From Pseudomonadota bacterium (GTDB lineage Bacteria > Pseudomonadota > Gammaproteobacteria > Burkholderiales > JAKAFK01): a DNA stretch of 64,000 nt. A program made the position numbers and the translations under genes. Location of the stretch: positions 31,039-95,038 of the forward strand of contig JAJYKK010000003.1 of the NCBI GenBank assembly GCA_021788645.1, given 5' to 3'. Positions within the stretch are counted from its first letter, which is position 1; the number at the start of each line of letters is the position of its first letter. Below, piece after piece: positions 50,827 through 57,918 of the stretch. The notes beneath the pieces are model-generated. The model was not told the origin of the DNA and did no database searches. It saw only the letters and a program-made list of their open reading frames with translations.

Positions 50827-51687
50827 ATGACCGATTCCTATGACTATTTCATCGCCTTTCAGCGCAACATCGGATTCCTGTCCAAGGCCGAGCAGGAGCG
50901 GTTGAGAGGCGCGCGCGTCGCCGTCGCCGGGCTGGGCGGCACCGGCGGCGCGCAAGTCCATGCGCTCGCCAGGATGGGCATTGGCGCGTTCTCCCTGGCG
51001 GATCCCGATGTCTTCGAACTGGCCAATTTCAATCGGCAAAGCGGTGCCTCCATGGAGACGCTGGGCCGCAGGAAGACCCAGGTCGCCTGCGACGTGATCA
51101 AGGGCATCAACCCGCAGGCCGATGTCCGCCTGTTCGAGGAGGGCATCCATGCGGACAACATCGAAGCCTTCCTGGACGACGTCGACGTGGTGGTGGATTC
51201 GCTGGACTTTTACTGCTTCGCCGAACGCTTCCTGTTGTACCGGACGGCTCGGGCGCGGGCGCTGTGGGTCTTGACCTCCCCGCCCCTGGGCTTTGGCTTC
51301 AGCCTGCTGTGCTTCGACCCGCGCGGGATGAGCTTCGAACGCTATTTCGATTTCTCGCCGGCGACCCCGGAACGGGCCCTGATCGCATCCTTCATCGTGG
51401 GTTTGGCGCCCAAGCCGTTCTTTTTCCGCTACATCGACCTGGCGTCCACGGATGCCGCCGGCCATCGCGTGCCCTCGGTGGGGGCGGCGCCCTTCCTGGT
51501 GGCCGGCGTCGTGGCCACGGAGGTGACGAATCTCCTCACCGGGAAGCGTCCCCCGATCGCAGTCCCCACCGTCGTTCAATACGATGCCCTCTTGCGCCGC
51601 TATCGCCGCCGCCGCTACCCCTTGGGGCTTCGCGGCCCGCTCCAGCGGCTGAAGAAGGCGATCTTCGAGCGGCGGGTTCTGAAATGA
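50827..51687 (+). CDS. ThiF/MoeB/HesA-type E1-like adenylyltransferase
   Basis: A 286-residue E1-like enzyme. Nucleotide-binding VAVAGLGGTGGAQVHALARMGIG is at about 30-52, and the Asp of SLADPDVFELANFNRQSGA binds ATP/Mg. Conserved basic residues lie in GRRKTQVACDVIKGINP, and the activation segment contains VVDSLDFYCFAERFLLYRTAR. I see neither zinc-binding CxxC pairs nor an obvious catalytic Cys like that of MoeB/ThiF. It may therefore adenylate a carboxylate without thiolation, or act like TcdA-type dehydratases. It lies 64 bp after the nitroreductase and before the PEP-CTERM genes. Confidence 0.85.
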   Translation: MTDSYDYFIAFQRNIGFLSKAEQERLRGARVAVAGLGGTGGAQVHALARMGIGAFSLADPDVFELANFNRQSGASMETLGRRKTQVACDVIKGINPQADVRLFEEGIHADNIEAFLDDVDVVVDSLDFYCFAERFLLYRTARARALWVLTSPPLGFGFSLLCFDPRGMSFERYFDFSPATPERALIASFIVGLAPKPFFFRYIDLASTDAAGHRVPSVGAAPFLVAGVVATEVTNLLTGKRPPIAVPTVVQYDALLRRYRRRRYPLGLRGPLQRLKKAIFERRVLK

Positions 51688-51701
51688 GCGCCGTGGCCGC
51701 T

Positions 51702-51717
51702 TGTCGGAATTTTTTAC
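51702..51717 (+). promoter_or_regulatory. Upstream element 1, PEP-CTERM gene 1
   Basis: TGTCGGAATTTTTTAC. It shares TGTCGGAAT and a T run with the element at 51823, and lies 121 bp further upstream. Candidate second PrsR binding site. Confidence 0.5.
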
Positions 51718-51822
51718 GGCCCGCTTCGCGCGCGGCTTGGCGCGATGCGCAGGCTGGAGGGGCGTCCGGGGGCGTTCCCGTGCATCGCGCCCGGGCGAGT
51801 CCGGAGGCAAGCGCCGGACAAC

Positions 51823-51839
51823 TGTCGGAATATTTTGCA
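51823..51839 (+). promoter_or_regulatory. Upstream element 2 (candidate PrsR site), PEP-CTERM gene 1
   Basis: TGTCGGAATATTTTGCA, starting 69 bp upstream of the -24 GG. The same type of element lies 70 bp upstream of the -24 GG of PEP-CTERM gene 2, a spacing suited to an NtrC-type activator. Confidence 0.6.
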
Positions 51840-51890
51840 CACCCCCCGGCGCAAGACCATGACCACTATATAAAACAGGACGTTATGGAT

Positions 51891-51906
51891 TGGCATGGTC
51901 TGTGCT
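51891..51906 (+). promoter_or_regulatory. Sigma-54 promoter of PEP-CTERM gene 1
   Basis: TGGCATGGTCTGTGCT: GG at 51892-51893 and GC at 51904-51905 with exactly 10 bp between, and TGGCA at -24. The core GGCATGG-N4-TGCT recurs before PEP-CTERM gene 2. Predicted start near 51917. Confidence 0.75.
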
Positions 51907-51989
51907 ACAGATACAGTGGGCAGCCCGATTCGCTCCTGTGGCTGCCGCAAGGCAACCCACTTGCGAACCTTCACTGAGGACTCTCAATC

Positions 51990-52802
51990 ATGGATATGCA
52001 CTCGATAAAGGCCTTGAGGAAGCCACTTGCCGCGGCCCTGCTGCTCGGCGGGCTGGTGTTGGCCGGCGAGGCGTTGGCCGATCCGGCTTCCTTTCTTCCG
52101 TCCGCGTCGCCGATCGTCTTCAAATACAACAACAACGAAACCCTCATCACGGGCGCTGGGCAAACCCTGACGGGGATCTTCAGCATCACGCAAATCACCA
52201 ATCCCCTCGGGACCGCGACCTATTGGGCGACCGGGAGCAAGGCCTACGACAATACCTTGCTGACCGGGGTGTTCACGGGGTTGATCTCGAACGCGCCGAC
52301 CGGGACGGCCCCCAACGTCAACATCACCTTCACCGGGGGCACGCTTGACGTCTACAACGTGCCGGTGGGGTCTTACGTGCCCTCCGGTCCCGGAAACGCG
52401 ATCGATCCGCAGATTTGCGGTGGCGCTTGCCCCGCGCCGTGGCTGACCTTCAACTTCACGCCGGGGATCGTTCCCAGCGAGCCGACCACGACCCTCGCTT
52501 CCACGGTGACGAGTCAGACGGCCCCGCTGACGGGCACCGGCTTTGGCGAGTTGGCCCTGACGGGCGGGACCGCCGCCGGGCACTTCAACAAGCTCTTTTC
52601 GCTCAACTCGAATATTGCGTCGTGCCCAGGCCCTGCCGGGACCGGCTACGCGGTGCTGTGCGGCAGCGCCGGTGCCTGGCCGGTGGTCAGCTTCGATCCG
52701 GTGACCGGGACGACGGTGCCGGAACCGGGCACGCTGTTCCTGATGGGGGCCGGGCTTCTGGGCATCCCGCTGGTTCGCCGTCGTCGCGTGCAGACCGCCT
52801 GA
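51990..52802 (+). CDS. PEP-CTERM sorting-domain protein 1
   Basis: A 270-residue exported protein. Signal peptide (PLAAALLLGGLVLAGEALA, about 12-30) and C-terminal sorting signal VPEPGTLFLMGAGLLGIPLVRRRR: the PEP motif, a TM helix and Arg cluster recognised by exosortase (XrtA, not in this window). The mature part is Thr/Gly/Pro-rich and beta-like, as is common for exopolysaccharide-associated PEP-CTERM proteins. It is a paralogue of the next gene, sharing CPAP-W/F-LTF and VTGG/LTGG blocks and two Cys pairs. Expression is likely under RpoN/PrsR. Confidence 0.92.
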   Translation: MDMHSIKALRKPLAAALLLGGLVLAGEALADPASFLPSASPIVFKYNNNETLITGAGQTLTGIFSITQITNPLGTATYWATGSKAYDNTLLTGVFTGLISNAPTGTAPNVNITFTGGTLDVYNVPVGSYVPSGPGNAIDPQICGGACPAPWLTFNFTPGIVPSEPTTTLASTVTSQTAPLTGTGFGELALTGGTAAGHFNKLFSLNSNIASCPGPAGTGYAVLCGSAGAWPVVSFDPVTGTTVPEPGTLFLMGAGLLGIPLVRRRRVQTA

Positions 52803-52831
52803 CCGCGCGGCCGGCAGCGATTGAGAAGTGC

Positions 52832-52862
52832 CGCCAGGCAGGCCGTTCGGCCGCCTGGCGGA
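52832..52862 (+). terminator. Strong hairpin downstream of PEP-CTERM gene 1
   Basis: CCGCCAGGC/GCCTGGCGG (9 bp) stacked on GGCC/GGCC with a GTTC tetraloop and one bulged A. No U run follows, so it may stabilise the mRNA 3' end or give partial termination. Confidence 0.45.
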
Positions 52863-52988
52863 TTCCCATGGAAATTGCCGCAGTCCCGGGGCGCTCGTCC
52901 CATCTCGCACAGCCCTTGCAAGTTTCCCTCGCTGAACCCTGCGAATGATCACCGCCGGTTGGTGCCGGGCATTGCGCCCGCCTGGTCG

Positions 52989-53005
52989 TGTCGCTGCTTT
53001 TGACA
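52989..53005 (+). promoter_or_regulatory. Upstream element (candidate PrsR site), PEP-CTERM gene 2
   Basis: TGTCGCTGCTTTTGACA, aligning with TGTCGGAATATTTTGCA before gene 1 as TGTCG-N4-WTTT-N-RCA-like. It starts 70 bp upstream of the -24 GG. Confidence 0.5.
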
Positions 53006-53057
53006 GGCCGCGCCGAGCGGGAAAACCATGTCGTGCAAGAACAAAACGTTAAAAGTT

Positions 53058-53073
53058 GGGCATGGATCCTGCT
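53058..53073 (+). promoter_or_regulatory. Sigma-54 promoter of PEP-CTERM gene 2
   Basis: GGGCATGGATCCTGCT: GG at 53059-53060 and GC at 53071-53072, 10 bp apart. It shares the GGCATGG-N4-TGCT core with the promoter of gene 1. Predicted start near 53083. Confidence 0.72.
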
Positions 53074-53164
53074 TTACTTCGGCCTCGGGCGGCCGTTGCC
53101 GCCCGGGAGCATGAAACCCTGAACGGACGCACTCATTGTCGCCACCATCAATGGAGCAACCATT

Positions 53165-54016
53165 ATGAAGCAAGCAGTGTCTGCATTTGCAAGACGAGCA
53201 CTTGCGGCCGGAATCGCTGCCTTTGGGCTGGGCATGACCGCCCAGGCATGGGCAACCCCGGTGCTGCCATCGGCCACGCAGCTGACGATCAAGTATACCG
53301 ACTATTCTTCCTTGTTCACGCCGAGCGGCACCATTATCCCGGGAACCACCCCGCCATCCGTGGGAGACGTATTCACCGAGATCTTTGCGATCTCAAGCAT
53401 CGCCCAGGCGGCCAACCCGAGCAACGTCTACTGGGCGAGCGACGTGACCGACGGCACGCAGCTGCTGGGCGTGACCACGGGCCTGAGTGTCACGAGCGTG
53501 GGCATTGGGCCCACTTTCCCGGCCACATACGCCGGCGGCGCGACGACCATCTATGAGGTTCCCAAGGGGACCTTCAGTCCCGGCGCGCCGTCGAGCGCCT
53601 TGGCGGCTTTGGAGGCCCAGGTGTGTCCCGCGAGCGGTTGCCCGGCGCCATTCCTGACGCTCGATTTCGTGCCCGGCATTCTCCCGGGAGACACGACGGA
53701 TAGCCTGTCAACGACCACGACGTCTCTGACGGCGCCCTTTACCGGGAGTGGTGCGGCCGACTTGCGGGTGACCGGCGGGCGCTTCGCCGCGCACCTCACC
53801 ACGAGCGGCAGCCTGGAGACCGATTTCGCGAGCTGTGCCGGAGCGACGGGTGCGTTTGCGAACCTTTGCAGCGCGCCCGGGTCGACGTGGCCGGACGTCA
53901 GCAACGATCCGGTGACGCTCACGACCCGGACGGTCCCCGAGCCGGGGTCCGCTGCCCTGCTCGGGCTGGGGCTGAGCGTGATGGCCCTCACGCGTCGGCG
54001 CGTCAGAGGCGCCTGA
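53165..54016 (+). CDS. PEP-CTERM sorting-domain protein 2
   Basis: A 283-residue exported paralogue of the preceding protein. Signal peptide (RRALAAGIAAFGLGMTAQAWA) and C-terminal VPEPGSAALLGLGLSVMALTRRR sorting signal. The mature region is Thr/Ser/Gly-rich. Shared blocks with protein 1 include QVCPASGCPAPFLTLDFVPGI (against QICGGACPAPWLTFNFTPGI) and SCAG...FANLC (against SCPG...YAVLC), giving four cysteines at matching places. It ends 14 nt inside the convergent acyltransferase gene. Likely expressed with protein 1 through RpoN/PrsR. Confidence 0.92.
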   Translation: MKQAVSAFARRALAAGIAAFGLGMTAQAWATPVLPSATQLTIKYTDYSSLFTPSGTIIPGTTPPSVGDVFTEIFAISSIAQAANPSNVYWASDVTDGTQLLGVTTGLSVTSVGIGPTFPATYAGGATTIYEVPKGTFSPGAPSSALAALEAQVCPASGCPAPFLTLDFVPGILPGDTTDSLSTTTTSLTAPFTGSGAADLRVTGGRFAAHLTTSGSLETDFASCAGATGAFANLCSAPGSTWPDVSNDPVTLTTRTVPEPGSAALLGLGLSVMALTRRRVRGA

Positions 54017-54755
54017 CGGGAGGGGCAGGCGCATCTCCATCGGGGCAGGCGTTCGCCGTCTTGCCGCTTTCCCTGTCCGTTGCGGCGGGCGCATCCAGGC
54101 GCTTAAGGAGGCGTGCTGGTACCCCGCCCCAGACCTCGCGCGGGCCGATGTGCGTGTCCTTCAGCACCACGGCGCCGGCGGACACGATCGCGCCGTCTCC
54201 GACGGTGACGCCGGCCATCAGGATGGCCCCCGCACCGACGGTCACTTCATTGCCGATGCGGATCGCCTTGAGGGCAAGGCGCCGGCCTTCTATGGCATGG
54301 GAGAACAACGTGGCGCCGTGGCCGATGAGGCAGTTGTCCCCGACGATGGTTAGGGGGGGGTCAAGGGCCACGCCCGCGATGTAGGTGTTGCGCCCCAGCT
54401 TGGCGCCGAGGGCAAGGTAAATCAGCCGCAGCAAGGGAACAGGAATCACGTGGGTGCGGATGAGCGGATTGAAGAATATAAGATAAAACAAAATGTTGAT
54501 GTTGGCGGCGAACTCCTGGGGCGACCTCTCGTCGATCTCGCCCTCCGTCAGCGGGAAGCGGCGCAGAAAAAGGCGGTACCCCAGGAAGGCGACGAGGTAG
54601 GTCAGGACGAGCGCCAGCGCGGTCAGCGCCACGCCCCGGAAGTCTCCGAGGGGCAGCGTCCCGAACAAAAAAGCCGTGGCCGAGATCCCCAGCGCGACGA
54701 TCGCGCAAGACATCAAGACGAAGGCGACGATCTGGGCGGCGCTGATCCTACGCAC
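54003..54755 (-). CDS. Left-handed beta-helix (hexapeptide-repeat) acyltransferase with membrane anchor
   Basis: A 250-residue protein with two to three N-terminal TM helices (IVAFVLMSCAIVALGISATAFLF; ALTALALVLTYLVAFLGYRLFL). It then has hexapeptide repeats typical of LbetaH acyltransferases (LGAKLGRNTYIAG, IVGDNCLIGHGATLF, IRIGNEVTVGAGAILMAGVTVGDGAIVSAGAVV, EVWGGVPARLLKRL). Such enzymes O- or N-acylate sugars or lipids with acyl-CoA. The membrane anchor suggests a lipid-linked or envelope substrate. It is last in the devC-devA-devB run, 77 bp after devB, so it probably modifies the exported product. It contains a G8 tract (54353-54360). Confidence 0.82.
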   Translation of the reverse strand: MRRISAAQIVAFVLMSCAIVALGISATAFLFGTLPLGDFRGVALTALALVLTYLVAFLGYRLFLRRFPLTEGEIDERSPQEFAANINILFYLIFFNPLIRTHVIPVPLLRLIYLALGAKLGRNTYIAGVALDPPLTIVGDNCLIGHGATLFSHAIEGRRLALKAIRIGNEVTVGAGAILMAGVTVGDGAIVSAGAVVLKDTHIGPREVWGGVPARLLKRLDAPAATDRESGKTANACPDGDAPAPPVRRL

Positions 54756-54832
54756 GATCTGTCCGGAGGTTGAGTTTCGCGTCGTTGCGGCGCTTGCGGC
54801 CCCATTCGCGGCCGGAATGCCGGCGACGGCGC

Positions 54833-55846
54833 TCAGTTTGCCGCCGGCATTCGGGTATCCACCGTCATCCCGAGCTTGAGCGGCGTTTTTTCAAGGAACG
54901 TGATCTTCACCTGCGCGACCTTCAGCCCGAGATTCACGGCCGGGTTGCTTGGGCGAACCTTTCTCACGCCGACATAATCCGCGATCTGCGCGACGCGGCC
55001 GCGGAAGACCCGCCCCGGGTAGGCATCGGACGTAATCCGCACGGGTTCTCCCAGCGCCACCTTGCCGATGTCGGTCTCGTCCACTTCCGCGTTGACCCAC
55101 ACCTTGTTCAGGTCGGCCACGTCGACAATCGGGATCTCCGGGGTGACCCCTTCTCCCGGCTCGACATAGCGCTGGATCACCACCCCCGAGATGGGCGAGC
55201 GGATGCGCGTGTTTCCGAGCAGCGCGCGCGCATAGTCGAGATTGGCCTGGGCCAGCGCGACCTTGTTCCGGTAGACCGTCACCGTTTGCGGCTTCGGGCC
55301 CGCCTTGAGCAGGTTTTCCCGTTGCGCCGCCTCCTCGACAGAGGCCCGGGCGGCGCGGAAGGACTTTTCCTCCTGGTCCAGCGCCGCCGGGGACACCATG
55401 CCTTCGCGACGCAGCGCCCGATAGCGCGCGACCTGCCGTGCGGCCTCGTCGAGGACGGCCTTCGCGCCCTGCAAGGCCGCCGCCGCCTCCTTGATTTGCT
55501 GGGGACGCGCGCCCGCCTGGAGATCGGCCAGTTGGCTCTGCGCCAGCGCCAGGTTGGCGGCCGCCTGCTCGACGGCGGCTCTGAGATCCCTGTTCTGAAG
55601 CACTGCGACCACCTGGCCGGCCTTGACCGCTTGCCCTTCATTGACCAGGATGCGCTCGACCTTGCCGTTGAGTTCCCCGGTGCCGACGTTGACGTCGAAA
55701 CCCGGCAGCGCTTCCACCTTGCCCTGGGCGGCCACGTAAGCCGGCGCCTCGACGGTCACGGCGTGGGGCGATTTCCTTTGCCTGCCCCAGACGCCGAGCA
55801 GGATGGCGAGCGCCACCAGGGGAAGCCAAAGCCAGAGTGTCTTCAC
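54833..55846 (-). CDS. devB: DevB/HlyD-type membrane-fusion protein of an ABC exporter
   Basis: A 337-residue periplasmic adaptor. An N-terminal anchor (LWLWLPLVALAILLGVWG) is followed by a lipoyl half (GKVEALPGFDVNVGTGELNGKVERILVNEGQAVKAGQVVAVL), a long alpha-hairpin coiled coil (about 85-210), the second lipoyl half (TRIRSPISGVVIQRYVEPGEGV) and beta-barrel (VDETDIGKVALGEPVRI). It links the DevCA pump to an outer-membrane TolC. In cyanobacteria DevBCA exports heterocyst glycolipids. It overlaps devA by 4 nt. The symbol reflects family, not proven function. Confidence 0.88.
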   Translation of the reverse strand: MKTLWLWLPLVALAILLGVWGRQRKSPHAVTVEAPAYVAAQGKVEALPGFDVNVGTGELNGKVERILVNEGQAVKAGQVVAVLQNRDLRAAVEQAAANLALAQSQLADLQAGARPQQIKEAAAALQGAKAVLDEAARQVARYRALRREGMVSPAALDQEEKSFRAARASVEEAAQRENLLKAGPKPQTVTVYRNKVALAQANLDYARALLGNTRIRSPISGVVIQRYVEPGEGVTPEIPIVDVADLNKVWVNAEVDETDIGKVALGEPVRITSDAYPGRVFRGRVAQIADYVGVRKVRPSNPAVNLGLKVAQVKITFLEKTPLKLGMTVDTRMPAAN

Positions 55847-56517
55847 GCGATCAGTCTTCCGTCTTCAAGGAGGGCAATGCGGTGGGCGAGGGCTTCGACC
55901 TTGGGGTCGTGGCTGACCACCGCGACGGCCTTGCCCGATTCCTCCGCCAGGCCCTTGAGAAGCCCGACGATCTCCTTGCCGGTCTTCGAGTCGAGATTGG
56001 CGGTCGGCTCGTCGGCAAGCACGATGGGGGGATCACCGGCCAGGGCGCGGGCCAGCGCGGTGCGCTGCTTCTCGCCGCCGCTCAAGTCCGCCGGGTACAG
56101 GTGGGCGCGTTTGGTCAGGCCGACGCGCGCGAGCAGATCCATCGCGATCGCCCGGCTCCGGGCCTTGTCGACGCGCTTCAGGCGCAGCACCAATTCGATG
56201 TTTTCCGCGGCGGTCAGGGCAGAAAAGAGGTTGAAGGCCTGAAAGACGAACCCCAGCGCATGGCGGCGGACGTCCGGGAGATCGGCTTCAGACAACGCGC
56301 TCACCCGCCGCCCCTCAATGTAGATCTCGCCGCTGGTGGGGCGCAGGATGCAGCCCATCATCGACAGCAGCGAGGTCTTGCCGGAACCCGACGGGCCCAT
56401 GATGAGAAGCAGTTCGCGCCGCTCCAAGGCGAGCGTGACCGAATCGACGGCCACCACGCGGTTCTCGCCCCGACCATAGACCTTGCTGATGTTCTTCACG
56501 AGCAGCGCGGGTTCCAT
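55843..56517 (-). CDS. devA: DevA-type ABC transporter ATP-binding protein
   Basis: A 224-residue ATPase from ATG 56517 (MEPALLVKNISKVYGRGENRVVAVD), 1 bp after the devC stop; the track frame adds 63 shadow residues from devC. Walker A GPSGSGKTSLL, Q-loop FVFQAFNLFSALT, signature LSGGEKQRTALARAL, Walker B IVLADEPTANLDS and switch His VVSHDP are all canonical for the MacB/LolD/DevA class. Confidence 0.93.
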   Translation of the reverse strand: MEPALLVKNISKVYGRGENRVVAVDSVTLALERRELLLIMGPSGSGKTSLLSMMGCILRPTSGEIYIEGRRVSALSEADLPDVRRHALGFVFQAFNLFSALTAAENIELVLRLKRVDKARSRAIAMDLLARVGLTKRAHLYPADLSGGEKQRTALARALAGDPPIVLADEPTANLDSKTGKEIVGLLKGLAEESGKAVAVVSHDPKVEALAHRIALLEDGRLIA

Positions 56518-56518
56518 G

Positions 56519-57661
56519 TTACCCCTTGAACACAGAGACCGGATCGAGCGTGCGGATCTTGCCGACCGAGAAGTAGGCCGAGCCCAGGCAGGCAAGGAGC
56601 AGCACCACGAACAGCGCCCCAAACAGGGCGGGGCTGAGGTAGAACGGCACGCCGGCCCGCTGGAGCGCGCCTTCGGCCGACAGCACGATGGCCGTCGCGA
56701 GCCCATAGCCCGCTATGGCGCCGATCACCGCCTGGCTGAAGATGATCTGGTAGATCTCCCCGTTTCTCGCGCCAATGGCCTTGAGCGTGCCGAATTCCCG
56801 CAGATGTTCGATGGTGCTTGCATAGATCGTCTGCCCCACGATGCTCCCTCCGATGACCGTCGCCAGCAGCGCGGTGAGGAAGAACGCCATCCCCAGCCCC
56901 GTTTCAATCGTCCAGTATTCGACGCTCTTGGCGATGAAGCCTTCCCGCGTGAGCACGTCGTTGTCCGGCAGCACGCGCCGCAGGGCCGCCGCGACCCGGC
57001 TCGCGTCGGCGCCCGGGCGCAGCTTGGCGACGATGAATGCCGTCTGCCCCGGCCACCCCACGTCCGCCATCCATGCGCTGAGCGCGTTGTAGTCCATGAA
57101 CACGATGGGCGATGTCGTGAAGCTTCGAATGCCCTGGGAGAGGCCCACCAGCTTGAAGGATTGCGGCTTGTTGGCAAAATCGAGTTCCCAGTTGCTTCCA
57201 ATGCTCAGGCGGCCGAGGCGTGGCTCGGCGCTCTCGTCCAGGATCATGAAATTCCCGCCCTTGACGTCGACCGCGCGGCCCACCCGCATCGACCAGGGCG
57301 CCCCGAGCCCCGTGTCGGGGTTGTAGCCGATCATCTGCACCTGTTCCAGGCCGCCGTCCGGCAGCTTGAGATTGCCGTAGGCGAGAAGTATCTTGCCCGC
57401 GCGCGCCACTTCCCGCATCGCGCGCACCCGGTCGATGACCTCTTCCGAAAAAGGCAGGGCGAAATCGAAGGTCTGAATGTTGCGCGAAGTCACCCAGAGG
57501 TCCGCGTCCGTGTGGCGGATGATGGCCGTCGCGTTGCCCATGCTGCCCAGGTAGATGGCCACCTGCACCAGGACGAGCACGGCGGACACCGTGATGCCGA
57601 TCAGCGTGATGGCCAGCCGGATCTTTTCGTGGAAGAGCGTCTTTAGGGCAAGCCAGAGCAT
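56519..57661 (-). CDS. devC: DevC-type ABC transporter permease (FtsX/MacB fold)
   Basis: A 380-residue permease. The N-terminal start KTLFHEKIRLAITLIGITVSAVLVLVQVAIYLG is typical of DevC. A large periplasmic domain (about 45-255) follows, then three C-terminal TM helices (MAFFLTALLATVIGGSIVGQTIY; IIFSQAVIGAIAGYGLATAIVL; ALFGALFVVLLLACLGSAYFS) with the FtsX-like FGTLKAIGARNGEIYQII coupling motif. Such type VII pumps act by mechanotransmission, pushing periplasmic substrates through TolC. First gene of devC-devA-devB-acyltransferase. Confidence 0.9.
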   Translation of the reverse strand: MLWLALKTLFHEKIRLAITLIGITVSAVLVLVQVAIYLGSMGNATAIIRHTDADLWVTSRNIQTFDFALPFSEEVIDRVRAMREVARAGKILLAYGNLKLPDGGLEQVQMIGYNPDTGLGAPWSMRVGRAVDVKGGNFMILDESAEPRLGRLSIGSNWELDFANKPQSFKLVGLSQGIRSFTTSPIVFMDYNALSAWMADVGWPGQTAFIVAKLRPGADASRVAAALRRVLPDNDVLTREGFIAKSVEYWTIETGLGMAFFLTALLATVIGGSIVGQTIYASTIEHLREFGTLKAIGARNGEIYQIIFSQAVIGAIAGYGLATAIVLSAEGALQRAGVPFYLSPALFGALFVVLLLACLGSAYFSVGKIRTLDPVSVFKG

Positions 57662-57752
57662 GGCATTCGCACGCGTGGGTAGGTCGTGTCAAACAGGATC
57701 GAAGTGGGGCGAAACCGGCCGGTGCGCCCATGTGGCGCCGGTAGGCAACCTT

Positions 57753-57765
57753 TATGCTTAGCATA
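57753..57765. repeat. Palindrome upstream of devC
   Basis: TATGCTTAGCATA, a dyad symmetric except for its centre. Candidate operator for the exporter genes. Confidence 0.4.
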
Positions 57766-57816
57766 CACGACGCGGCACGCCCCATTTGCTAAATAAAGTT
57801 TAACGGATGCGCCGTC

Positions 57817-57839
57817 GGGGCCGCCGGGCGAGCGGCCCC
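57817..57839 (-). terminator. GC-rich hairpin after the glycosyltransferase gene
   Basis: Perfect 8-bp stem GGGGCCGC/GCGGCCCC with a 7-nt loop, lying about 80 bp downstream of the minus-strand stop. No U tract, so termination would be weak. Confidence 0.3.
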
Positions 57840-57918
57840 GGGGTGCGAACTAGGCGCTTTCGTGAGGAGATGCCCCAACGGCGATCCACAAGGTTTCGCC
57901 GCCCGCGGGATTTGTCGG

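Larger units (their letters stand above)
51688..51989. other. Regulatory region of PEP-CTERM gene 1
   Basis: A 302-bp gap without a gene but with clear control elements. Two TGTCGGAAT-type elements (51702-51717 and 51823-51839) and a sigma-54 promoter (51891-51906) are described separately. A long leader of about 70 nt precedes the ATG. Confidence 0.7.
52803..53164. other. Intergenic region between the two PEP-CTERM genes
   Basis: A 362-bp gap without a gene. It holds a strong hairpin just after gene 1 (52832-52862), a TGTCG-type element (52989-53005), a sigma-54 promoter (53058-53073) and a leader of about 80 nt. Confidence 0.65.
57662..57918. other. Intergenic region between the glycosyltransferase and devC
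   Basis: A 257-bp gap on a minus-strand run. It contains a GC-rich hairpin GGGGCCGC/GCGGCCCC (57817-57839) just past the glycosyltransferase stop, without a U run. There is also a near-perfect palindrome TATGCTTAGCATA (57753-57765) about 95 bp upstream of devC, in a relatively AT-rich patch where a devC promoter is likely. No confident -35/-10 was found. Confidence 0.5.
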
